Shown: piece by piece, positions 36,714 through 43,533 of the stretch
Layout: the number at the start of each line of letters is the position of its first letter
How positions within the stretch are numbered: the first letter of the stretch is position 1
From: Notoacmeibacter sp. MSK16QG-6
GTDB lineage: Bacteria > Pseudomonadota > Alphaproteobacteria > Rhizobiales > Rhizobiaceae
DNA length: 64,000 nt
Direction: 5' to 3'
NCBI RefSeq assembly: GCF_024158145.1
Contig: NZ_JAMYXM010000001.1
Coordinates: 186,001 to 250,000, forward strand
The notes under the pieces: generated by a model
Seen by the model: only the letters and a program-made list of their open reading frames with translations
Databases searched by the model: none
What the model was told of the DNA's origin: nothing
Position numbers and translations under genes: made by a program

Positions 36714-38192
36714 ATGATGGTCGATGCAGACTTGCATGGTATGGACGGTCTGGACAACGAGGCCGACGCGTTTCACGACGAGTGCGGCGTCTTCGGTATT
36801 TACGGTCGACAGGATGCAGCGCCCATCGTGACGCTCGGGCTTCACGCCCTGCAACATCGAGGCCAGGAGGCGGCGGGTATCGTCTCCTTCGATGGCGCGC
36901 AATTCCACGTCGAGCGGCATATCGGGCTGATCGGCGATACTTTCACAAAGCCCAGCGTCATGGAGCGTTTGCCCGGCCATCGCGCTATTGGCCATACCCG
37001 TTATTCGACGACAGGCGAATCCAGCCTGCGCAATGTCCAGCCGCTCTTTGCCGAACTCGCCGATGGCGGCTTTGCGGTCGCGCACAACGGCAATATCACC
37101 AATGCGATGACCATCCAGCGTGTCCTGCAGAAACGGGGCGCCATCATCTCCTCCACCTCGGATACCGAGACGCTTCTGCATCTGGTCGCGACCAGCGAGC
37201 AAACCAATTTCAACGACCGTTTCATCGACGCGGTGCGGCAGCTGGAAGGTGCATTCTCGCTCGTCGCCCTCTCCTCCAAGAAGATGATCGGCTGCCGCGA
37301 TCCTCTGGGTATTCGCCCGCTCGTCCTCGGCGATCTGGACGGCTCCTACATTCTCTGTTCGGAGAGTTGCGCCCTCGACATTATCGGCGCGCGTTACGTT
37401 CGGGACGTCAAACCCGGCGAGATGGTTGTCATTACGGAAAAGGGCATTCAGAGCCATTTCCCCTTCGACGGCGTCGACAGCCGTTTCTGCATTTTTGAAT
37501 ATGTTTATTTCGCTCGGCCGGATTCGGTTATCGAAGGGCGCGATGTCTACGCGATCCGAAAGAATATCGGTGTGGAACTGGCCCGCGAAGAGTCGATTGA
37601 GGCCGATATGGTCGTCCCGGTGCCCGATAGCGGCACACCGGCGGCCATCGGTTACGCGCAGGAAGCCAATCTTCCGTTCGAACTCGGCATTATCCGAAAC
37701 CATTATGTGGGCCGCACCTTCATTCAGCCGGGCGATTCCATTCGCCATATGGGCGTGAAGCTGAAGCACAACGCCAATCGCCGCACCATCGAAGGCAAGC
37801 GCGTCGTGCTGGTCGACGATTCCATCGTGCGCGGAACCACCAGCCAGAAGATCGTACAGATGGTGCGTGACGCCGGTGCGAGGGAAGTGCATATGCGGAT
37901 CGCTTCGCCGCCGACCCGCGCTTCCTGTTTCTATGGTGTCGATACGCCGGAGACCGCCAAACTTCTCGCCAGCCGCATGTCCGTGGAAGAAATGGCCGAC
38001 TTCATTCGCGTCGACAGCCTCGCTTTCCTCTCGACCGATGGGCTTTATCGCGCCGTCGGCGAAGAAGGCCGTCACGATGAGAAGCCGCAATTCTGCGATG
38101 CATGTTTTACGCGGGAATATCCGACCCGGCTGACGGATCTAGAAGGCGCGGACAATGTCCGCCGGCTCTCCGTCCTCTCGTCGAAAGGCTAG
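36714..38192 (+). CDS. purF: Amidophosphoribosyltransferase
   Basis: PurF makes 5-phosphoribosylamine, the first committed step of purine synthesis. The 492-residue precursor has a 23-residue propeptide, so that Cys24 (HDECGVFGIY) becomes the N-terminal nucleophile of the glutaminase domain. The PRPP-binding motif VVLVDDSIVRGTT is intact near residue 365, and CDACF near the C terminus fits the Fe-S type seen in many PurF. It has a 3-bp gap to the next SDR gene, which begins with a TTG. Confidence 0.97.
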   Translation: MMVDADLHGMDGLDNEADAFHDECGVFGIYGRQDAAPIVTLGLHALQHRGQEAAGIVSFDGAQFHVERHIGLIGDTFTKPSVMERLPGHRAIGHTRYSTTGESSLRNVQPLFAELADGGFAVAHNGNITNAMTIQRVLQKRGAIISSTSDTETLLHLVATSEQTNFNDRFIDAVRQLEGAFSLVALSSKKMIGCRDPLGIRPLVLGDLDGSYILCSESCALDIIGARYVRDVKPGEMVVITEKGIQSHFPFDGVDSRFCIFEYVYFARPDSVIEGRDVYAIRKNIGVELAREESIEADMVVPVPDSGTPAAIGYAQEANLPFELGIIRNHYVGRTFIQPGDSIRHMGVKLKHNANRRTIEGKRVVLVDDSIVRGTTSQKIVQMVRDAGAREVHMRIASPPTRASCFYGVDTPETAKLLASRMSVEEMADFIRVDSLAFLSTDGLYRAVGEEGRHDEKPQFCDACFTREYPTRLTDLEGADNVRRLSVLSSKG

Positions 38193-38195
38193 ATT

Positions 38196-38954
38196 TTGAG
38201 CGATTTGATCGGGACGGTTCCGGATCTTTCCGGACGCATCGCACTGGTGACGGGCGCTTCGCGGGGTATCGGCTATTTCCTGGCGAAGGGACTGGCCGGA
38301 TGCGGTGCGCATGTTATCGCCGTGGCGCGCACCGTGGGCGGGCTCGAAGAACTCGATGATGAGATCAGCGAAGCGGGCGGCAGCGCAACACTTGTACCGC
38401 TCGACCTGACCGATATGGCTGGTATCGACCGGCTCGGCGGCTCGATCCATGAACGTTGGGGCAAGCTCGACGTGCTCGTTGCCAATGCGGGTGTTCTCGG
38501 CACCATTTCGCCTATCGGTCATGTCGAAGCCAAAACCTTCGAAAAGGTCATGACGATCAACGTGACCAGCCAGTGGCGTCTGATCCGCTCCGTCGATCCG
38601 CTTTTGCGTCTGTCCGATGCCGGCCGCGCCATATTGATGAGTTCTGGCGCAGCGTCGTCCGCAAAGGCCTACTGGGGACCATATGCCGCCTCTAAGGCGG
38701 CGCTGGAGGCCATCGGTCGGTCCTGGGCGCATGAAACGCAAAATATGACTGTGCGCGTGAACATGGTGAACCCCGGCGCAACGCGAACGGCAATGCGAGC
38801 CCAGGCGATGCCGGGCGAAGATCCGGAAACAATTCCGCATCCCTCGGAGATCGCCCAGAGATTGCTTTTCCTTGCTTCGCCTGAATTGCAGGTAACGGGA
38901 AAACGTTTCGAGGCGCGAGATGAGATATTCGTCGACCTGCCTGCGCCTGCCTGA
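38196..38954 (+). CDS. SDR family NAD(P)-dependent oxidoreductase
   Basis: This is a 252-residue classical short-chain dehydrogenase. It has the cofactor loop TGASRGIG (19-26), NAG (about 98-100), the Asn-containing NVTSQWRLIRS helix, the catalytic Ser in LMSSGAAS and Tyr-x3-Lys in PYAASKAAL. It starts at a TTG 3 bp after purF, with GAAAGG upstream; this purF-SDR pairing is common in Hyphomicrobiales. The substrate is unknown. It ends 9 bp before the convergent pssA stop. Confidence 0.92.
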   Translation: MSDLIGTVPDLSGRIALVTGASRGIGYFLAKGLAGCGAHVIAVARTVGGLEELDDEISEAGGSATLVPLDLTDMAGIDRLGGSIHERWGKLDVLVANAGVLGTISPIGHVEAKTFEKVMTINVTSQWRLIRSVDPLLRLSDAGRAILMSSGAASSAKAYWGPYAASKAALEAIGRSWAHETQNMTVRVNMVNPGATRTAMRAQAMPGEDPETIPHPSEIAQRLLFLASPELQVTGKRFEARDEIFVDLPAPA

Positions 38955-38963
38955 AGTCTCATC

Positions 38964-39845
38964 CTAGAGATTGACGTCCTCGTTTATCTTCTCATGCCGG
39001 GCGGATATATCCGGCTGCTCATCCAGAGCGCCGGTGTTCTCCTGGATTTGCCACGCCTTGAAACGCGCATTGTATCGATAGGTCGAGACTGGAATCGATA
39101 TCAACAGCAAAATTGAGCCGACCAGCAATGTGAGGAAGGTGTAGAAATACAGCAGCATCGCGACGATGACGACCATCAAGAGGATCGGCACGACCGCATC
39201 GCGAGGCACCCTTGCGCCAAGCGCCTTGCCAGACCATACCGGCAGACGGCTCACCATGAGAACAGCGACCAGAAGAGCGTAAGCCGTCGCAAGGACAGCC
39301 ATCGTCTGGCCGGGTTCCATGCCCAGCACACCGAGATAGACCGGTACAAGCAGCAGGACTGCGGCGGACGGCGCCGGCACGCCGACGAAATATTCACCCT
39401 GCCAGGTCGCCCTTCCCGGATTTTCACTCATCACGTTGAAGCGCGCCAGCCTCAGACCACAGGCAACCGTGAAGATGAGCGCCGCAATCCAGCCGAACGG
39501 CTTGGTCATGTAAAGTAGGTCGCTATAAAGAAGAATCGCCGGAACGACGCCGAAATTGACGATATCGGCGAGCGAATCCATCTGCGCTCCGAACTTGCTG
39601 GTCGCCTTGAGCATGCGCGCCAGACGACCGTCAATTCCATCGAGAACGGCAGCCACCAGGACCAGATAGACCGCCCGCTCCATATCGCCCTCGATGGCAA
39701 ACCGCATGCCGGTCAAGCCAAAGCAGATAGCAAGAACCGTCACCAGATTCGGCCAAATCAGGCGAAGCGGGATTTCGCGCAGGCGCGGCCCGCGGTCTGA
39801 CGAACCGGACTTTTCTGTCGAAGGCTGGTCTGCCGAGGAGTTCAT
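38964..39845 (-). CDS. pssA: CDP-diacylglycerol-serine O-phosphatidyltransferase
   Basis: PssA makes phosphatidylserine from CDP-diacylglycerol and serine in the inner membrane. The 293-residue protein has about eight hydrophobic segments and the CDP-alcohol motif DGIDGRLAR...GAQMDSLAD near residues 89-113. It lies 9 bp after psd on the same strand, so the two steps to phosphatidylethanolamine are encoded together. The N terminus is a charged cytosolic tail of about 30 residues. Confidence 0.95.
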   Translation of the reverse strand: MNSSADQPSTEKSGSSDRGPRLREIPLRLIWPNLVTVLAICFGLTGMRFAIEGDMERAVYLVLVAAVLDGIDGRLARMLKATSKFGAQMDSLADIVNFGVVPAILLYSDLLYMTKPFGWIAALIFTVACGLRLARFNVMSENPGRATWQGEYFVGVPAPSAAVLLLVPVYLGVLGMEPGQTMAVLATAYALLVAVLMVSRLPVWSGKALGARVPRDAVVPILLMVVIVAMLLYFYTFLTLLVGSILLLISIPVSTYRYNARFKAWQIQENTGALDEQPDISARHEKINEDVNL

Positions 39846-39854
39846 CGCGTTACT

Positions 39855-40553
39855 CTAGCGCCGGACCGCGTGTATCGCATCCTGCCGCTCATCGAAAACC
39901 GCCAGAACCGTCTCACCGGCGATGGCCGTCTGACCTGTCGCAACGCGTGGCACCGCTCCATCGGGGAGATAAACATCGACGCGACTACCGAAGCGGATAA
40001 GGCCGAAGCGCTCGCCGGCCATCAGCGCTTCGCCGTCTTCGGCCCAACAGAGAATGCGTCTTGCCACCAGGCCGGCAATCTGGACGCAGCCAATCGATCC
40101 GTGAGGCCCATCGATGACGATACCGTTGCGCTCGTTCTCCTGGCTTGCCTTGTCCAGATCGGCGTTGAGGAATTTGCCGGAAGTATACGCGATGCGCGAA
40201 ATACGACCGCGCATGGGCGCGCGGTTCACATGGCAGGAGAAGACATTCATGAAGACGGATATGCGCAGCATAGGTTCGGCGCCGAGCATCAGTTCTTCCG
40301 GCGGCACCGCAGGGCCGACAGCGGAAACTTCACCGTCTGCAGGCGAGATGACCAAGCCGTCATCGACAGGCACGTATCGGTCGGGATCGCGGAAAAAGTA
40401 GGCGCACCAGGCCGTCAGAGCCAGACCGATCCAGAATAGACCGGACCAGAGAAAACCGAGCAGGACAGCAACAGCAAAAAAGACTGCGATGAACGGATAG
40501 CCTTCCGGCCGAACCGGCACCAGCGTCTTGCGTATGGTATCCGATAAACTCAT
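39855..40553 (-). CDS. psd: Phosphatidylserine decarboxylase proenzyme
   Basis: Psd decarboxylates phosphatidylserine to phosphatidylethanolamine. The 232-residue protein starts at [14 protein letters not shown] with AGGA upstream; an in-frame start 54 bases earlier is less likely. It is the short type: an N-terminal membrane segment, then the [13 protein letters not shown] block and the self-cleavage Gly-Ser in RFGSRVD near residue 188, where Ser becomes the pyruvoyl group. It is first in psd-pssA and divergent from the hemerythrin gene. Confidence 0.95.
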   Translation of the reverse strand: MSLSDTIRKTLVPVRPEGYPFIAVFFAVAVLLGFLWSGLFWIGLALTAWCAYFFRDPDRYVPVDDGLVISPADGEVSAVGPAVPPEELMLGAEPMLRISVFMNVFSCHVNRAPMRGRISRIAYTSGKFLNADLDKASQENERNGIVIDGPHGSIGCVQIAGLVARRILCWAEDGEALMAGERFGLIRFGSRVDVYLPDGAVPRVATGQTAIAGETVLAVFDERQDAIHAVRR

Positions 40554-40706
40554 CGATCCTCCAGAAGGGTTGCGCGGCGACAAGGCCGTGCGGATGACAT
40601 AAGACACCCGGCTTCCATTGCAAAGCGTTCGTCACCGGGGTTTGCCCTTTGCCTCCGACCGCGGCGCGCTAACTCGGACATACCAATCAGCAAGGGGCTT
40701 CGAACC

Positions 40707-41183
40707 ATGACAGACATTTACGAGGCGATCAAAGCCGATCACGACAAACACCGCGCTCTGCTGGAAACCATCTCGGATACGAGCGGTGACAGTCAGGAGC
40801 GGCAGGATGCGTGGAAGGACTTCTATTACGAGGTCAAAAGCCATGCCGCCGCAGAAGAAGAAACGTTTTATTCCCAGCTTATCGCCGATCCGGACGGGCA
40901 GGACGACGCGCGGCACTCTGTCTCCGAACACAAGGAGTTGGACGATCTGATGGAAGAGCTAAACGAAATCGATATGAGCTCACCCGGCTGGCTGCAGAAA
41001 TTCAAACAGCTGCGCCACGATTACGAGCACCATATCGACGAGGAAGAGGAAGACATTTTCGCCAAGGCGAAGAAGGTATTCTCTGACGAGGAAGCCGAAA
41101 AATTCGCGCCCCGCTTCGAAGAGCGAAAGAAGGCCGAGCGGAAACTTGTCGACCAGAAGGCCGAAAAATCACTGGAAGAGTGA
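40707..41183 (+). CDS. Hemerythrin domain-containing protein
   Basis: This is a 158-residue, highly charged protein with a hemerythrin-like four-helix fold. Putative diiron ligands are visible in order: HDKHR near 13, HAAAEEE near 48, SEHKELD near 74 and HDYEHHIDEEEEDIF near 108-122. The C terminus is a Lys/Glu-rich helix. Roles in oxygen, NO or iron sensing are described for the family, but none is shown here. It is monocistronic with a terminator at 41211. Confidence 0.9.
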   Translation: MTDIYEAIKADHDKHRALLETISDTSGDSQERQDAWKDFYYEVKSHAAAEEETFYSQLIADPDGQDDARHSVSEHKELDDLMEELNEIDMSSPGWLQKFKQLRHDYEHHIDEEEEDIFAKAKKVFSDEEAEKFAPRFEERKKAERKLVDQKAEKSLEE

Positions 41184-41210
41184 TTCTCCACTGGCGCTCA
41201 TCCGTTACCG

Positions 41211-41238
41211 CGCCCGCCGAACCGGCGGGCGTTTCGTT
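41211..41238 (+). terminator. Bidirectional terminator after the hemerythrin gene
   Basis: A 9-bp stem CGCCCGCCG/CGGCGGGCG (41211-41219 with 41223-41231) has a 3-nt loop, followed by TTTCGTTT. It lies between the convergent hemerythrin and ABC exporter genes. Confidence 0.75.
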
Positions 41239-41254
41239 TCGACGGGTCCGAATA

Positions 41255-43135
41255 TTACCGCGCAGGTGATTTGCGCACGATCACGCCCATTTCGTCCCCC
41301 TCTTGAGCGCGACGCAGTCGCTCTTCCGCCTCGCTCGCTTCCTGCTGCCTGTTCCACATATCCGCATAAAGACCGCCATGCGTCATGAGTTGGCGGTGGG
41401 TGCCCCGCTCCGCGATAAGTCCATCGCGCAAAACGATGATTTCATCCGCATCGACAATCGTCGAGAGCCGGTGGGCGATGATAAGAGTGGTACGGTCTTT
41501 GGAGACCATATCCAGCGAAGCCTGAATCTCCTGCTCTGTGTGAGTATCGAGCGCGCTGGTTGCCTCATCGAGGATGAGGATTGGCGGGCTCTTCAGAATG
41601 GTCCGCGCTATGGCGACCCGCTGCTTCTCGCCACCTGACAGCTTCAGGCCACGTTCGCCGACCATGGTGTCGAAACCTTCAGGCAGGCCGCGCACGAAAT
41701 CAGCAATCTGCGCCAGTTCCGCCGCACGCACGACTTCCGCCTGCGTGGCAGACGTTCGGCCATATCGAATGTTGTAGGCGATCGTGTCGTTAAACAGGAC
41801 GGTATCCTGCGGCACCATGCCGACAGCGGCGCGCAGACTGCGCTGTGTCACGTTTCGAATATCCTGCCCATCGATGGTAATGGCGCCGGACTGGATGTCA
41901 TAGAAACGATAGAGCAGCCGGCTTATCGTGCTCTTGCCCGCCCCCGACGGTCCCACAATAGCGATTGTCTTGCCTGCGGGCACCTCAAAGCTGATGCCTC
42001 GCAAAATCGGCCGGTTGGCGTCGTAGGCAAAATTAACGTTGTCGAAACGGATGGCTCCGCTTTCGATCACCAAAGGCGCGGCATCCGGCGCATCGGTGAT
42101 CTCTTCCTCGACATCCATCAGTCCGAACATCTGCTCCAGATCCGCCAGGCCCTGCCGAATTTCGCGATAGACGAACCCGATGAAATTCAACGGCACGGCC
42201 AGCTGCATCAGGATGGTGTTGATGAAAACGAAATCGCCGACGCTTTGTGTGCCGTTACGGACAGAGAGCGCGCTCATGACCATCACCACGGCCATGCCTG
42301 TGCCGAAAATCACGGCCTGACCGAAATTCAGCCAACCAAGCGATGTCCATATACGGGTCGCGGCAACCTCATAAGTCGCCATAGAGCGGTCGAAGCGGGC
42401 CGCTTCCATTTCCTCGTTGCCAAAATATTTGACGGTTTCGAAATTGAGCAGGCTGTCTATCGCCTTGGTATTCGCATCATTGTCCGAATTGTTCATGTCG
42501 CGACGGATCTCGATCCGCCAGTCGGATGCGCGAACAGTGAACCATGTGTAGGCCCATATGGTCAGACCGATCACCACCACGTACCAGATGCCGTAGGAGA
42601 TGCCAAAAATAGCGGCAACGATCGCGAACTCCAGAATTGTTGGGATCGTGTTCAGGATCGTAAATCGAACGATGGTTTCGATCCCCTTCGTCCCGCGCTC
42701 GATGATTCGAGACAGGCCGCCCGTTCGCCTCTCCAGATGGTAGCGAAGCGACAGTTTGTGCATGTGGACGAAAGTCTTGTAAGCCAGTTGCCGCACGGCA
42801 TGCTGGCCGACACGCGCGAACAGGGCATCGCGCAACTGGTTGAACCCCTGCTGACCGATCCGCGCAATATTATAACCGATGACAAGCGCTATCGGGCCGG
42901 CAATGGCGAGCGGCAGCCAGCCTGGCGCGCCATCGCCATCGGCCGCGAGTTCATCGGTCGCCCATTTGAAGAAATACGGCACTGCGATGAGCACCAGTTT
43001 GGCGATAACGAGAAAGACCGTAGCCCATGCCACGCGCCATTTCAGATCGGCGCGATTTGAAGGCCACATGTAGGGCCAGAGGTTCTTCAACGTTTGCAGG
43101 GTCGATCCTCGATCGGCCGATACGGTCGTACTCAT
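41255..43135 (-). CDS. ATM1-type ABC exporter (fused permease and ATPase)
   Basis: This is a 626-residue half-transporter with an N-terminal six-helix ABC exporter domain (about 40-330) and a C-terminal ATPase. The ATPase has Walker [10 protein letters not shown], signature LSGGEKQR, Walker B ILILDEATSALD and H-loop IAHRLSTI. The pattern ALN...RYHLERRTGGLSRIIERG and NFETVKYFGNE is typical of the ATM1/HMT1 group, which exports glutathione-bound metal or sulfur species. The start at MSTTVSADRG overlaps the upstream ArsR stop by 4 nt, so regulator and exporter are co-translated; this suggests metal-responsive expression. Confidence 0.93.
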   Translation of the reverse strand: MSTTVSADRGSTLQTLKNLWPYMWPSNRADLKWRVAWATVFLVIAKLVLIAVPYFFKWATDELAADGDGAPGWLPLAIAGPIALVIGYNIARIGQQGFNQLRDALFARVGQHAVRQLAYKTFVHMHKLSLRYHLERRTGGLSRIIERGTKGIETIVRFTILNTIPTILEFAIVAAIFGISYGIWYVVVIGLTIWAYTWFTVRASDWRIEIRRDMNNSDNDANTKAIDSLLNFETVKYFGNEEMEAARFDRSMATYEVAATRIWTSLGWLNFGQAVIFGTGMAVVMVMSALSVRNGTQSVGDFVFINTILMQLAVPLNFIGFVYREIRQGLADLEQMFGLMDVEEEITDAPDAAPLVIESGAIRFDNVNFAYDANRPILRGISFEVPAGKTIAIVGPSGAGKSTISRLLYRFYDIQSGAITIDGQDIRNVTQRSLRAAVGMVPQDTVLFNDTIAYNIRYGRTSATQAEVVRAAELAQIADFVRGLPEGFDTMVGERGLKLSGGEKQRVAIARTILKSPPILILDEATSALDTHTEQEIQASLDMVSKDRTTLIIAHRLSTIVDADEIIVLRDGLIAERGTHRQLMTHGGLYADMWNRQQEASEAEERLRRAQEGDEMGVIVRKSPAR

Positions 43136-43452
43136 TCCATCGCGCTTTCTGGCTCGGTCTGCCCGTCTGTCATTGAGGTTGAGGGGGCGAGATCGACGAT
43201 CGCTTCGCCCGTTTGACGCAGCAGATCCGCCGCATCGGCCGACAGCCGGTATTGGCTGGCTGTACCGGCAGGTCGACGCTCGATCAGCCCGGCCTCCAGG
43301 AGAACGCGCAAATGCTGAGACGTCGTACTCTGCGCCAGACCCGTCAAATCCTTCATTTGACCGCAGCACGCGCAGCCGCAGCCGCATAGCTGGCGGAGTA
43401 TCTCCAGCCGAGCCGGATGCGCCAACGCGGCCAGAATTCGACTGATGTCCAT
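43132..43452 (-). CDS. ArsR-family regulator with a five-cysteine cluster
   Basis: This is a 106-residue winged-helix repressor of the ArsR/SmtB family. The DNA-recognition part reads GLAQSTTSQHLRVLLEAGLIERR (39-61). Before it stands CGCGCACC: cysteines 23, 25, 27, 29 and 30 within eight residues, more than the Cys-Val-Cys of ArsR sensors and a good candidate for a thiol metal site or redox switch. The gene overlaps the exporter by 4 nt and lies directly under a near-perfect dyad at 43457-43494, so it probably autoregulates the operon. The inducer is unknown. Confidence 0.92.
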   Translation of the reverse strand: MDISRILAALAHPARLEILRQLCGCGCACCGQMKDLTGLAQSTTSQHLRVLLEAGLIERRPAGTASQYRLSADAADLLRQTGEAIVDLAPSTSMTDGQTEPESAME

Positions 43453-43456
43453 GACG

Positions 43457-43494
43457 ATCCTCCCTTCATCGTAATTATACGATGAAGGGAGGAT
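43457..43494 (-). promoter_or_regulatory. 38-bp dyad over the arsR promoter and ribosome binding site
   Basis: Two 17-bp arms (43457-43473 and 43478-43494) are exact inverted repeats around ATTA. On the minus strand TATAAT, a consensus -10 box, sits at the centre (43474-43479), and the arsR ribosome binding site AGGGAGGA lies in the arm next to the start codon. A repressor dimer bound here would cover the promoter; in RNA the same arms could pair only if transcription began upstream of the dyad. A -35 match is weak. Confidence 0.8.
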
Positions 43495-43533
43495 TACAAG
43501 TCAGGAGACTTTAGTCGTTCGGACGGTGTGCGC

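Noticed and set aside
36411-38090. Long antisense open frame (about 559 codons) across cvpA and purF
   Set aside because: It lies on the opposite strand of purF, whose motifs are unambiguous, and has no recognisable domain. Long antisense frames are expected in GC-rich coding sequence.
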